From: CAZIFG01 sp964539135
Lineage (GTDB): Bacteria; Margulisbacteria; Marinamargulisbacteria; GCA-2716485; CAZIFG01
Assembly (NCBI GenBank): GCA_964539135.1
Contig: CAZIFG010000008.1
Coordinates: 6,584 to 70,583, forward strand
Reading direction: 5' to 3'
Length of the DNA stretch: 64,000 nucleotides
Shown: piece by piece, positions 7,664 through 15,904 of the stretch
How the letters are laid out: each line of letters opens with the position of its first letter
Position numbering within the stretch: position 1 is the stretch's first letter
Made by a program: the position numbers and the translations under genes
The notes under the pieces: generated by a model
The model's input: the letters and a program-made list of their open reading frames with translations, nothing else
What the model was told of the DNA's origin: nothing
Databases searched by the model: none

Positions 7664-9259
7664 ATGATAAATGTTGTTGATGTTCGTTTGCAATTTGGTG
7701 GCCAACTTCTTTTTGATGAGGTCAATGTTAAATTTACCCAAGGCAACTGTTATGGTCTGATTGGGGCGAATGGCGCTGGTAAATCTACCTTTATGAAAAT
7801 TTTGTCTGGGGACATTGAACCCAATAAAGGGGAAGTGATTGTAGAGCCCAATAAACGAATCTCTACCCTTAAGCAAGATCAATTTGCTTTTGATGCCTTT
7901 ACGGTCCTTCAAACTGTTTTAATGGGGCATAAACCTTTGTGTGCCATTATGGAAGAGCGCGATGCCCTGTATGCTAAAGCTGATTTTACAGATGAAGATG
8001 GTCTTCGTGCAGGTGAATTGGAAGACTTATTTGCCCAAATGGATGGTTATAATGCCGAATCGGCAGCATCTATTTTATTGTCTCAGTTGGAGTTTCCAGA
8101 GTCTTTGCATCATAGTTTGATGTCTGAGTTGGAGCCCTCTCAAAAAATTAAAGTGTTGCTCGCACAGGCTTTATTTGGGAATCCAGATATTTTACTTCTA
8201 GATGAGCCTACCAACCATTTGGATCATGCCAGTATTGTTTGGTTGGAAGATTTTTTATTGAATTTTCAAAATACAGTGATTGTGATTTCTCATGATCGGC
8301 ATTTTTTGAATACGGTTTGCACGCATATTGCGGATTTAGATTATAAGAAATTGCGCATTTTTGTGGGTAATTATGATTTTTGGTATCAATCGAGCCAATT
8401 GATTATGTCTCAGAAACGCGATACCAATAAGAAAAATGAAGATCGCATTAAAGAGTTGGAAGAATTTGTGCGCCGTTTTAGTGCGAATGCGTCTAAATCC
8501 AAACAAGCGACCTCTCGTAAAAAACTCATTGAAAAGTTAAAACCTGAAGAACTTCCTGTTTCTTCTCGAAAATCTCCTTTTATTGGCTTTAAAGCTCAAC
8601 GCCCTTGTGGCGATATTATTTTAGATGTTGTGGGCTTAAATGCCACTGTTGAAGGAGTTCCGCTTCTTAAAAATATTCACTTGGAAATTCGACCTGGTGA
8701 TAAAATTGCTTTTGTTGGGTCTAATAATTTGGCTATTACCACTTTTTTTGATTTGATTTCGGGTAAAATTCAACCAGATTCTGGCAAAATAACCTGGGGT
8801 AGCACGATTACCTTTGATTATATGCCCACCGATAATTCAGAATTTTTTAAAAGCAGCCTGCCCCTTTTGGATTGGCTTAGACAGTTTACAACCAGTAATG
8901 ATGAACATTATTTAAGAGGCTTTTTAGGACGTATGTTGTTTTCAGGTGAGGAGTGTTTTAAAAAGGTGTCTGTTCTTTCTGGGGGTGAGAAAGCGAGGTG
9001 TATGTTTTCGAAACTTATGCTTGCAGAACCGAATGTTTTGATTATGGATGAACCTACTAACCATTTGGACTTGGAATCTATTAGTGCCTTGAATGAAGGG
9101 ATGGCACAATTCAAAGAAGTGATTTTATTTTCTTCTCATGATCATCAATTGGTTCAATCGGTTGCCAACCGCATTGTGGAGTTTCATGCAGATGGTAGTA
9201 TGACAGCTAAGTTATGTACGTTTGAAGAATATCTAGCCTCTAAATCTGTAAATAAATAA
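7664..9259 (+). CDS. ABC-F family ATPase (ribosome-associated, YkpA/YbiT-like)
   Basis: Two ABC ATPase domains with no membrane segments, joined by a charged linker around residues 240-300, define the ABC-F class. These proteins bind the ribosomal E site and assist translation. Domain 1 has a normal Walker A (GANGAGKST) and Walker B (ILLLDEPTNHLD), but the signature region is degenerate (MSELEPSQKIK where LSGGQ is expected). Domain 2 has a good signature (LSGGEKARCMF) and Walker B (VLIMDEPTNHLD), but its Walker A is broken: GSNNLAITT lacks the Lys. From memory a similar AITT motif is a standing feature of the YkpA/YbiT subgroup, so this is probably not recent decay. The 531-residue length is normal. 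Confidence 0.9.
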   Translation: MINVVDVRLQFGGQLLFDEVNVKFTQGNCYGLIGANGAGKSTFMKILSGDIEPNKGEVIVEPNKRISTLKQDQFAFDAFTVLQTVLMGHKPLCAIMEERDALYAKADFTDEDGLRAGELEDLFAQMDGYNAESAASILLSQLEFPESLHHSLMSELEPSQKIKVLLAQALFGNPDILLLDEPTNHLDHASIVWLEDFLLNFQNTVIVISHDRHFLNTVCTHIADLDYKKLRIFVGNYDFWYQSSQLIMSQKRDTNKKNEDRIKELEEFVRRFSANASKSKQATSRKKLIEKLKPEELPVSSRKSPFIGFKAQRPCGDIILDVVGLNATVEGVPLLKNIHLEIRPGDKIAFVGSNNLAITTFFDLISGKIQPDSGKITWGSTITFDYMPTDNSEFFKSSLPLLDWLRQFTTSNDEHYLRGFLGRMLFSGEECFKKVSVLSGGEKARCMFSKLMLAEPNVLIMDEPTNHLDLESISALNEGMAQFKEVILFSSHDHQLVQSVANRIVEFHADGSMTAKLCTFEEYLASKSVNK

Positions 9260-9329
9260 TGTTTATTATATCTTAAATTAGGGTACTTATTATCGGGTAA
9301 GGACTATTTGTTGCCTGGGGGGGGCGTCT

Positions 9330-9719
9330 ATGTACCAATTGAGTAAATATTTAGATTCTGATCTTGCCCTTTGTTTTTCTGTTCATATTCAGATGGGGAC
9401 ACGAAAATTTTTAAGGTATTTATCTCGCTTTCCACGTGCCATTAATGACCATGTTCGGGAATTGGTTCAATCTAAGCGTTTCTTGTCTCGGTTTATTTTG
9501 CCGAATAATGAAGGTGTTTTAAAGTTTTTTATTCAAAATAATCATATTGATGTGGCTTATGAATCGTCGCCTTCTCGAGTGCGAAATTCTCGCTATCATT
9601 CTTTTGCGCCGTTTTTAGATGTGGAATTGGATAAAGATGAAAAAGAACGCCATTTAATTCGTTCTATTTTAACGTGTCAAAATTTAGATTCTATGATAGA
9701 ATCGGGGCATGAAAAATAA
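9330..9719 (+). CDS. hypothetical protein, 129 residues
   Basis: I do not recognise this protein. It is soluble and basic in the first half (MGTRKFLRYLSRFPRAINDH) and acidic near the end (DVELDKDEKERH). No signal peptide, membrane segment or cysteine motif is visible. The start ATG at 9330 follows a run of eight G bases that could serve as a ribosome site. The 3' end overlaps the DUF420 gene by 11 bases, and the -10-like box of that gene (9697-9702) lies inside this coding sequence. Overlap with a conserved gene and typical codon use make it likely to be real. Confidence 0.6.
   Translation: MYQLSKYLDSDLALCFSVHIQMGTRKFLRYLSRFPRAINDHVRELVQSKRFLSRFILPNNEGVLKFFIQNNHIDVAYESSPSRVRNSRYHSFAPFLDVELDKDEKERHLIRSILTCQNLDSMIESGHEK
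9697..9702 (+). promoter_or_regulatory. -10-like box close to the DUF420 start
   Basis: TAGAAT is followed by exactly 6 bases and the ATG at 9709. It lies inside the end of the upstream gene, so it could give a separate leaderless transcript. Confidence 0.4.
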
Positions 9720-10227
9720 TCAGGTTATTCCACTTATATTAGGTGTTTCTTTTGCAGCTATTTTGTTCTTATTTTGGATTATCTATAAAGTGTCCATTGT
9801 GATTTCATTGGATTTGTCCTGGATGCCTTCTTTTAATGCGGCGATGAATGCTTCCTCTGCTATTTGTTTATCGATGGGGCTTCTTGCCATTCGTTCGGGA
9901 AGTCCGGAGCGTCATAGTCGCTGGATGATGAGTGCTTTTGCCTTTTCATTTTTATTTTTAGTGGGCTATATTGCCTATCATTCCTTTCATGGAGATACCT
10001 TGTTTTTAAGAATGGGGCTTATTCGTTGGGTTTATTTTTCTATTCTTATTTCTCATATTTTGTCTACTTTTTTTGGCTTGCCGCTTATTTTAATTACAGG
10101 CTATTTTGCCATGACACGTCAATTTGAATGGCATAAAAAATTAGCGCGGTTTACCTTTCCTATTTGGATGTATATGTCTGTGACAGGTGTCATTCTGTTT
10201 TGTTTTTTAAGATGGTTAAACGTCTAA
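9709..10227 (+). CDS. DUF420 family membrane protein (CtaM/YozB-like)
   Basis: The protein has five predicted membrane spans and conserved histidines inside them: HSRWMMSAF, YIAYHSFHGDT, ISHILSTFFGLPL and FEWHKKLARFT. This pattern is DUF420, whose Gram-positive members (CtaM, YozB) are linked to maturation of haem-copper oxidases. The 172-residue length is typical. No oxidase genes are present in the window, so the link to respiration is from the family only. It overlaps the preceding hypothetical gene by 11 bases and is followed 20 bases later by the OlsB-type gene. Confidence 0.8.
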   Translation: MKNNQVIPLILGVSFAAILFLFWIIYKVSIVISLDLSWMPSFNAAMNASSAICLSMGLLAIRSGSPERHSRWMMSAFAFSFLFLVGYIAYHSFHGDTLFLRMGLIRWVYFSILISHILSTFFGLPLILITGYFAMTRQFEWHKKLARFTFPIWMYMSVTGVILFCFLRWLNV

Positions 10228-10235
10228 TTTTATGA

Positions 10236-10241
10236 TAGAGT
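10236..10241 (+). promoter_or_regulatory. -10-like box close to the OlsB-type start
   Basis: TAGAGT is followed by 6 bases and the ATG at 10248, with no ribosome binding site, repeating the leaderless pattern. Confidence 0.4.
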
Positions 10242-10247
10242 CAAACC

Positions 10248-11057
10248 ATGCTTTCTTATACTCAAGCTTTATCCGAGGTCTCTTTTAAGCCCTCTCTTTT
10301 TTTTATTCAAAAAGGAAAATATGATATCCGAATGGTGGAATCTTCTGCTGAATTGGATGCGGTTTTAAGCTTACGTTATCAAGTATTTAATTTGGAACTC
10401 GAAGAAGGTCTCGCCTCTTCTGTTTCTATTCAGCGGGATTTTGATCGATATGACCCTGTTTGTGACCATATCATTGTGATTGATCGCGAGATTAACCAAA
10501 TTGTTGGCACCTATCGCATTCAAACTTATGAGATGGCTCAAACTCATTTTGGATTTTATTCTGCGAATGAGTTTTCTTTTGATCGTTTTCCAAAAGATGA
10601 TTTAATGCTTAGTGTTGAAATTGGGCGTGCTTGCATTGATAAGTCGTATCGCAATGGGCGTGTTTTGTTTTTAATTTGGAATGGCATTTTTGAGTATGTG
10701 ACGTATTACAAAAAACGCTTTATTTTTGGGTGTTCTTCTATTTCTTCCCAATCTAAGGATGTGGCCATTTCTGCAATGGCCTATTTGTTACAGTCGGATT
10801 ATGTCGATTTTAATCATCCCGTAGACCCTTTGCCCGCCTTTCAATTTATTTCTCAGGAAGAGGTGGATGCGGCGCCTTCTGAAACGGCAAAAATTCCCAG
10901 TTTATTTAAAATTTATTTGGAATTTGGGGCTAAAATATGCGGATTACCTGCGATTGATCGGGAATTTCAAACCATTGATTTTTTAACCTTGGTGACCACA
11001 CAACATATTGATTCAAGTATGGAGTCTTTAGTCGATGCTAAACAAAAACTTAAGTAA
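10248..11057 (+). CDS. olsB: GNAT-fold N-acyltransferase, OlsB type (ornithine lipid synthesis)
   Basis: The 269-residue protein belongs to the autoinducer-synthase-like acyltransferases that include OlsB (L-ornithine N-alpha-acyltransferase) and FeeM. Characteristic pieces are the start of the fold (DAVLSLRYQVFNLELEEG), the acidic DRYDPVCDHIIVID, then IVGTYRIQ and SVEIGRACIDKSYRNGRVLFLIWNGI. OlsB uses acyl-ACP to form lyso-ornithine lipid. The call is strengthened by the next gene, a PlsC-like acyltransferase overlapping by 23 bases, which reproduces the OlsB-OlsA pair. Ornithine lipids are phosphorus-free membrane lipids. The amino acid substrate is not shown by the sequence, so another N-acyl amino acid is possible. 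Confidence 0.75.
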   Translation: MLSYTQALSEVSFKPSLFFIQKGKYDIRMVESSAELDAVLSLRYQVFNLELEEGLASSVSIQRDFDRYDPVCDHIIVIDREINQIVGTYRIQTYEMAQTHFGFYSANEFSFDRFPKDDLMLSVEIGRACIDKSYRNGRVLFLIWNGIFEYVTYYKKRFIFGCSSISSQSKDVAISAMAYLLQSDYVDFNHPVDPLPAFQFISQEEVDAAPSETAKIPSLFKIYLEFGAKICGLPAIDREFQTIDFLTLVTTQHIDSSMESLVDAKQKLK

Positions 11058-11832
11058 TGTGATAAAAACGCTTAGAACGAGTCTTAAATTTTTATCTATT
11101 TTTATGGTTCTTTCGACTTATTTGTTTATTTTGGTGGCTTTATTTCCATTCTATTATGTTTCTCCAAAGGCTCATTTTGTGATCATGTCTTTTTTTAGGC
11201 ATTTGTTCTCTCGGTTTTGTGCCTTTGTGGTTCGGCTTAAGGTTAAGGTTTTTGGGACTTTACCGCCCTCTCCTTTCTTTTTAGTGAGTAATCATGTGAG
11301 TTATTTGGATATTATTCTTATTTCATCCGTTTTAAAGTGCACCTATATTGCAAAACAGGAAGTGAGTCAGTGGCCTTTTTTTGGTATTTTGAGTCGCATG
11401 TCCGGTACTATTTCTTTGGATAGACGTCAAAAAAGGTCTCTTTTGGAGGCTTCGGATGCGGTTGGCTATCGGATGAGTTTAAAAGATAATTTTGTGGTGT
11501 TTCCAGAAGGGACAACGACAAAGGGAGATACTGTTTTACCCTTTAAGTCTTCGGTTTTTCAGTATGCCTTGGATTATGAGATTCCTGTTTATACCGGTAC
11601 TCTTTTTTATCAGGTTCCAAAGGGAGAATTGGATGTTGCTTATTCGGTGTGTTGGTGGGGAGATATGACCTTGGTGTCCTCGCTTTGGACCTTGTGTTCC
11701 TTGTCGTCAGTTTATGCCACCTTGACCTTTTCAGAGGCGCCTTTGATGTTTTCGGATCGAAAAACAATGGCAAATCGGGCCCATGCGGATATTATGTCTC
11801 GTTTTGTACCTTTTTCAAGGAGTGAATCATGA
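11035..11832 (+). CDS. olsA: PlsC-type 1-acyl-glycerol-3-phosphate / lyso-ornithine lipid acyltransferase (OlsA-like)
   Basis: The protein has the acyltransferase motifs NHVSYLDI (motif I, HX4D) and FPEGTTTKG (motif III), after an N-terminal hydrophobic anchor at about residues 18-50. Family members esterify the second acyl chain onto a lysolipid at the inner membrane. Coupling by a 23-base overlap to the OlsB-type gene suggests the substrate is lyso-ornithine lipid rather than lysophosphatidic acid, but the motifs do not separate the two. The 3' end overlaps the DinB-like gene by four bases. Confidence 0.78.
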   Translation: MLNKNLSNVIKTLRTSLKFLSIFMVLSTYLFILVALFPFYYVSPKAHFVIMSFFRHLFSRFCAFVVRLKVKVFGTLPPSPFFLVSNHVSYLDIILISSVLKCTYIAKQEVSQWPFFGILSRMSGTISLDRRQKRSLLEASDAVGYRMSLKDNFVVFPEGTTTKGDTVLPFKSSVFQYALDYEIPVYTGTLFYQVPKGELDVAYSVCWWGDMTLVSSLWTLCSLSSVYATLTFSEAPLMFSDRKTMANRAHADIMSRFVPFSRSES

Positions 11833-12341
11833 CCATTATTAATTCATTTTTTTCTGATAACAGGATGCTTTTAGATCAGGGGCTGTCTTTTTTAGAGGAT
11901 CTTTTGCCTTCGGAATTTTCTTATGTGGAGCCGCCTTTATTTCATTCCAGTATAGGGGCGCATTTTCGCCATGTGATTGATCATTATGACGCTTTTATTT
12001 CAGGGGTGTTACCACTTAAAATTGATTATGATTCTCGAAATCGAGATCTTGCACTTGAAACCGATTTAGACATTTGTAAAACCAAAATTCTGTCTTTATC
12101 GTCTCAATTGAATGGCATGGTTTTGGAGGACAGAGACGTATTTGTCTCTTCTAATGTTCGAGATTCTGTCATGTATGCGGCGTCTACCTTTTCCCGAGAA
12201 CTTAAATTTTTAGAAAGCCATACGGTACATCATTTTGCTTTGATTGCGTTTATTGGGCGTTATTTGGGAAAAGAAATTCCTCAAGAGTTTGGGGTGGCAC
12301 CTTCGACATTGGTGTACCAACGCCTTAAAGTGACGTCTTAA
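11829..12341 (+). CDS. DinB-like four-helix-bundle protein
   Basis: The 170-residue protein has the three-histidine pattern of the DinB/YfiT superfamily: GAHFRHVIDHYDAF near residue 45 and SHTVHHFALIAF near residue 130. These histidines hold a divalent metal in characterised members, which are thiol-dependent transferases or of unknown function. There is no membrane segment. The start overlaps the acyltransferase stop by four bases and its stop abuts the NRDE gene, so it is translationally coupled on both sides. Its substrate is unknown. Confidence 0.7.
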   Translation: MTIINSFFSDNRMLLDQGLSFLEDLLPSEFSYVEPPLFHSSIGAHFRHVIDHYDAFISGVLPLKIDYDSRNRDLALETDLDICKTKILSLSSQLNGMVLEDRDVFVSSNVRDSVMYAASTFSRELKFLESHTVHHFALIAFIGRYLGKEIPQEFGVAPSTLVYQRLKVTS

Positions 12342-13066
12342 TGTGTACGATTAGCTGGATTAGATCTTCTGATCGTTTGGATCTTTTTTTTAATCGGGAT
12401 GAATTATTGACGCGTCCTGATGCTTTTTTCCCGATTCGAGAGTTTATGAATGGGATTCAGGTGATCTATCCTTTAGATCCTCAGGGGGGCGGAACTTGGA
12501 TGGCTGCCACTTCGAAAGGGCTTGTTTTTGCCTTGTTGAATTATTATCCCGAGGGTATTTCTTTAGATACCTTTACTGAAAGTAGAGGCCAATTTTTACG
12601 GTCCTTACTGTCTGTTTCTTCTCTTTCGGAGCTTCAATCGCGTTTACCTGATCGCGTTCATACGAGGCCCTTTTTTTTATATGCCTTTGATCTTCATTCG
12701 GCTCTTTTTATAACATGGGATGGGCGTTCTTTTACCTCCGATTCTAATGTTCCAGATTGTGGTTTTTTAAGCACTTCCTCGTATTGCTCATCGCCTGTTT
12801 CAGCTTATAGACATAGCCTTTTTAATGATTTTTTAGCACTTACCTCCTCCCCTGCTTTGGATGATTTTTATCGACTTCATGCCATGCATTGTGATGAGGA
12901 TTTGCCCTATGGGATTTGTATGCATCGAGACAATGGCTACACGGTGAGTTTTTCTCATTTGTCTCTTTTACAAGAGACGCTTCAGTTTGATTATTTTTCA
13001 GGACCTCCTTGTCAAAAACAATTGCCCTGCAGGGCGACGCTCTTTTTAAACTCGGAGGTTGTTTGA
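12341..13066 (+). CDS. NRDE/TANGO2 family protein
   Basis: The N-terminus MCTISWIRSS with Cys at position 2 and the FNRDELLTRPD motif around residues 16-27 identify the NRDE (TANGO2) family. GGTWMAATSKGLVFALLNYY is another conserved block. The fold resembles N-terminal nucleophile hydrolases, with Cys2 as the presumed nucleophile. The animal homologue is linked to haem or lipid handling and the bacterial role is not settled. At 241 residues it is about normal. It is coupled to its neighbours: its start overlaps the DinB-like stop by one base and its stop TGA overlaps the next ATG (TGATG). Confidence 0.85.
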   Translation: MCTISWIRSSDRLDLFFNRDELLTRPDAFFPIREFMNGIQVIYPLDPQGGGTWMAATSKGLVFALLNYYPEGISLDTFTESRGQFLRSLLSVSSLSELQSRLPDRVHTRPFFLYAFDLHSALFITWDGRSFTSDSNVPDCGFLSTSSYCSSPVSAYRHSLFNDFLALTSSPALDDFYRLHAMHCDEDLPYGICMHRDNGYTVSFSHLSLLQETLQFDYFSGPPCQKQLPCRATLFLNSEVV

Positions 13067-14655
13067 TGCTTTTGTTTTGGTCTTTATTAGTGTCTACGTT
13101 TGTTTCAGAAGATTTGACCTGTATCAGTGTGGGTATTTTAGCGTCTCATGGTAAGATTTCACTTAAAATTGCTTTGGTTGCGGTGATGGTGGGTATTTTT
13201 ATAGGGGATGTTATTTTGTTTTTAATTGGGCGTTTTGTTTTGCGTTCTTTTTTAGATAAACCCCCGCTTCGATGGCTTGTTTCTAAGGAAAGTATTGAAG
13301 ATAAGTTAGATTGGTTTAATGCCCGAGGCGTTTGGTTGATTTTTATTTCTCGATTTGCACCTGGTACGCGTTTACCGGTTTATTTGGCAGCGGGATTGTC
13401 TAAAACCTCGGTTTTTCGATTTTTGCCTGTTTTTCTTTTGGCGGTTTTATTGTGGACCCCTTTTCTTATTTTACTCTCTTATTATTTGGGGGATCAATTT
13501 AAACATGTTTTTGAAGCTTACATGGACCATTCTCTTTGGATTGTGATGGCTTCTGTTTTTATTTTGTTTTTAATTACTAAACTGATTGTACCTCTTTTTT
13601 CTTTTAAAGGGAGGACCTTATTGCGGAGTCGGTGGTATCGTTTGATTAAATGGGAATTTTGGAGTCCCTGGTTTTTTAATATTCCGGTTGTGTTGGATTA
13701 TCTCTATGTTTGTATTCGCTATCGCTATCCGTTCACTTTGTTTACATTGACTAATCCAGGCTTTTTTATGGGGGGCTTTATTGAAGAATCTAAAACGGAG
13801 ATTTTTTCTAAAATTCAACAGCATGGAGCGGCTCATATTCCCTCTTTTATTTCCCTGTCCCCTGAATGGGATGTGGATCAAAAATTATTGGCTGTTTTGG
13901 ATTGGATGACATTAGAATCGCTTTCTTATCCTATTGTGCTGAAGCCAGATGTTGGGCAACGTGGCACGGGGGTTTATATTATTTATGATGAAGCGCATTT
14001 ACAGTCTGTTTTACCCACGCTTTCATTTTTTTATTTGGCACAAGCTTATGTTGAGGGGCCCGAGTATGGTTTGTTTTATATTCGACATCCAGACTCTAAA
14101 TCTGGGCATTTGGTGTCTATTACCGAAAAAAAACAGGTGTCTGTTGTTGCGGATGGTGTGAATACGTTGGAAGATTTAATTTTAACCCATCCACGTGCCA
14201 TTTATATGGCGGCCTTTTTTCTTAAAAAACATGATAAAACGCTTCATCATATTTATCCTGCTGGAGAGACGATTCTTTTGGGCGATTTGGGGAATCATTG
14301 CAAAGGTGCGGTCTTTTTAGATGGTGATTGGATTAAAACGCCTGAGTTAGAGGCGGCATTGGATCATTTGAGTCGCTCCATCGATGGGTTTTATTATGGA
14401 CGGTATGATGTGAAAGCGACTTCTTTAGAGGCGCTCCAAAAGGGGCAGTTTTCCATTATTGAACTGAATGGAGTTGCTTCAGAGCCGACTCATATTTATG
14501 ATCCTAAACACTCTGTTTTTTATGCTTATCGCACCTTGAAAGCGTATTGGCGAAAGGCCTTGAGAATTGGTCACTATCATTATAAAAAAGGTCAGCCTGT
14601 TATGCCCTTATTGGATGTGTTTAAGATTTTGCTGAATGCCTGGCTTCGCCGATAA
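13066..14655 (+). CDS. DedA-family membrane protein fused to an ATP-grasp domain
   Basis: Residues 1-180 are a DedA/VTT membrane domain (EDLTCISVGILASHGKIS, FISRFAPGTRLPVYLAAGLS). DedA proteins act as lipid scramblases or flippases. Residues 200-529 are soluble and look like an ATP-grasp enzyme: VLKPDVGQRGTGVYIIYDEA for the ATP-binding lysine and glycine loop, AYVEGPEYGLFYIRHP, and SIIELNGVASEPTHIYDP for the metal-binding Glu and Asn. I start at 13066, where TGATG overlaps the preceding stop; the longer frame from 13009 lies inside that gene. The fusion suggests a ligase working at the membrane on a lipid or cell-wall precursor, but the substrate is unknown. A MITE-like element follows 8 bases after the stop. 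Confidence 0.75.
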   Translation: MLLFWSLLVSTFVSEDLTCISVGILASHGKISLKIALVAVMVGIFIGDVILFLIGRFVLRSFLDKPPLRWLVSKESIEDKLDWFNARGVWLIFISRFAPGTRLPVYLAAGLSKTSVFRFLPVFLLAVLLWTPFLILLSYYLGDQFKHVFEAYMDHSLWIVMASVFILFLITKLIVPLFSFKGRTLLRSRWYRLIKWEFWSPWFFNIPVVLDYLYVCIRYRYPFTLFTLTNPGFFMGGFIEESKTEIFSKIQQHGAAHIPSFISLSPEWDVDQKLLAVLDWMTLESLSYPIVLKPDVGQRGTGVYIIYDEAHLQSVLPTLSFFYLAQAYVEGPEYGLFYIRHPDSKSGHLVSITEKKQVSVVADGVNTLEDLILTHPRAIYMAAFFLKKHDKTLHHIYPAGETILLGDLGNHCKGAVFLDGDWIKTPELEAALDHLSRSIDGFYYGRYDVKATSLEALQKGQFSIIELNGVASEPTHIYDPKHSVFYAYRTLKAYWRKALRIGHYHYKKGQPVMPLLDVFKILLNAWLRR

Positions 14656-14662
14656 TCATTTT

Positions 14663-14800
14663 GGGGCTGTTGCGAAATGCCCATTTTGACCATCTGCTGT
14701 GTTATCCTCGTCCCTCAAGTCCTCATTTATCCCATATAAGGGCTTTCGGTCTCGGAATGCCTTGCATATGATCCAAATGTAGGCATTTCGCAACAGTCCC
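14663..14800. repeat. MITE-like element, copy 1 (138 bases)
   Basis: Terminal inverted repeats GGGGCTGTTGCGAAATGCC and GGCATTTCGCAACAGTCCC bound a non-coding core. The core shares the segment CATCTGCTGTGTTATCC and the following 30 bases with the copy at 32892-33034. No transposase lies within it, so this looks like a non-autonomous element mobilised by an insertion sequence elsewhere. Confidence 0.7.
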
Positions 14801-14824
14801 ATTTTTCTTTTAGGAATAGTCATA

Positions 14825-14852
14825 AAAAAAGCCACATTGCTGTGGCTTTTTT
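14825..14852. terminator. bidirectional Rho-independent terminator
   Basis: A perfect stem (six A, GCCACA, loop TTGC, TGTGGC, six T) would end transcription from both sides: the DedA-ATP-grasp gene and the rpmB-rpmG operon. Confidence 0.8.
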
Positions 14853-14878
14853 ATCTTTATAATCCAAAAATAAAGTGC

Positions 14879-15040
14879 TTATTTTTTCTCTTTGTATTCA
14901 GCTTGTTTTCTTAAAAATGGGTCGTATTTTTTAATGGTTATTTTTTCTGAAGTATTCATTTTGTTTTTTGTGGTGTGGTAGGTATGACCGCTTTCAGTGG
15001 ATTCTAAAATGATGTGTTGTCTATTTCCTTTTTTTGCCAT
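14879..15040 (-). CDS. rpmG: 50S ribosomal protein L33
   Basis: This 53-residue gene was found by translating the minus strand. The sequence begins MAKKGNRQHIILESTESG and continues HTYHTTKNKMN, then KYDPFLRKQAEYKEKK, which is L33. It has none of the paired zinc-binding cysteines, so it is the zinc-independent form. A GGGAGAAGGG ribosome site precedes the ATG at 15040. It follows rpmB by 12 bases, the common rpmB-rpmG order, and ends just before the strong terminator. Confidence 0.92.
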   Translation of the reverse strand: MAKKGNRQHIILESTESGHTYHTTKNKMNTSEKITIKKYDPFLRKQAEYKEKK

Positions 15041-15052
15041 TTTCCCTTCTCC

Positions 15053-15283
15053 CTAAATTGCAGCCGCTTTTTGTTTCGCAAGCACTGAAATGATGCCATT
15101 TTTTGTGATAGTTTTAAGTGTTTTAGTGGATACGCGAATTCTAACACGACGTTTTGTTTCTGGATTTAAGAACCATTTCCATTGAAGGTTGGCTTCTTGC
15201 ACGCGTTTTGTACGGCGTTTAGAATGGCTTACATTGTTGGCAACGCGCCCTTTTTTTCCTGAAATATTGCATGCTCTAGACAT
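15053..15283 (-). CDS. rpmB: 50S ribosomal protein L28
   Basis: The 76-residue protein shows the L28 signature MSRACNISGKKGRVANNVSH and the C-terminal RVRIRVSTKTLKTITKNGI. It is basic throughout and normal in length. The single Cys of the N-terminal motif is kept but the second zinc-ligand pair is absent, in line with the zinc-free L33 beside it. It starts the rpmB-rpmG operon. Confidence 0.95.
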   Translation of the reverse strand: MSRACNISGKKGRVANNVSHSKRRTKRVQEANLQWKWFLNPETKRRVRIRVSTKTLKTITKNGIISVLAKQKAAAI

Positions 15284-15370
15284 TGTTAAGGCCTCCTACG
15301 ACTCTATCTGCAAAAATATAGGGTGTAATTCTAGCGTATTTCTTGGTAAGAATCAACCCTTTCTTTCTAA

Positions 15371-15384
15371 TTCGCAACAGTCCC
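15371..15384. repeat. isolated end of the MITE-like element
   Basis: TTCGCAACAGTCCC is identical to the last 14 bases of the element at 14663-14800, but no left end is found nearby. It is a solo remnant or an end shared with a lost element. Confidence 0.45.
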
Positions 15385-15388
15385 AAGC

Positions 15389-15793
15389 TTATAGGTTTTT
15401 TACCGTGAGTTGTTGTCGCCAGATTTGATCCAATCGAATTTGTTCTGTTTGCATTTTGTTTTTTTCTAAGGGCGTGAGTAAATGTTCCACATGGTCTTTA
15501 TAAAAGGCATCAATTTCAGCTTGCTTTTTTTCGAGACTGTCTAAGGTGAGCTCTAGGTCCCGTTGTAAGGTGCTGATTTGGATGCTTTTTTCTTTTAATT
15601 CTTTTTCGCGTCGTTTCATGGTGTTAAAAAACTCATCTAAAAACCGTTTTCGTTTTTCTTCTAACATTTTAATCATCTCTGCTGCGTAAGTAGAGGCGGT
15701 TTTTTCTAAAATATGTGGTTCTTGGATTGCGGTTTGCTCTACGGGTTTTAGGATTGGTAACTTTAATAATGGTGGTGTAAATGATACGCCCAT
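15389..15793 (-). CDS. hypothetical coiled-coil protein, 134 residues
   Basis: Not recognised. Residues 30-120 are highly charged with a heptad-like pattern (MLEEKRKRFLDEFFNTMKRR, then LQRDLELTLDSLEKKQAEID), so the protein should form a long coiled coil. There is no signal peptide or membrane segment. The N-terminus is short and Pro-rich. It is divergent from map and sits between the solo MITE end and the palindrome at 15852-15875. Confidence 0.6.
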   Translation of the reverse strand: MGVSFTPPLLKLPILKPVEQTAIQEPHILEKTASTYAAEMIKMLEEKRKRFLDEFFNTMKRREKELKEKSIQISTLQRDLELTLDSLEKKQAEIDAFYKDHVEHLLTPLEKNKMQTEQIRLDQIWRQQLTVKNL

Positions 15794-15851
15794 GAAAATG
15801 CCCCTTTTTCTGTCTTAAATCTTTTTTTATTGTGTCTTGAAGGGTAATGGA

Positions 15852-15875
15852 TGTCTCTTTTTTTTAAAAGAGACA
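15852..15875. promoter_or_regulatory. perfect 10-base palindrome in the divergent hypothetical/map region
   Basis: TGTCTCTTTT-tttt-AAAAGAGACA is a perfect inverted repeat midway between two divergent genes. It could be an operator, or a hairpin blocking stray transcription. It is not placed behind any gene, so a terminator role is less likely. Confidence 0.35.
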
Positions 15876-15904
15876 AAATATAGCCAAAATATAGGATACT
15901 CATG

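Noticed and set aside
9697..9719. Overlap of two genes as a sign of frameshift
   Set aside because: The 129-residue protein and the DUF420 protein are different in character, and short overlaps are common in this region.
15189..15428. Plus-strand open frame of 79 codons opposite rpmB
   Set aside because: It runs antisense through the clear L28 gene and has no ribosome site; L28 is certain.
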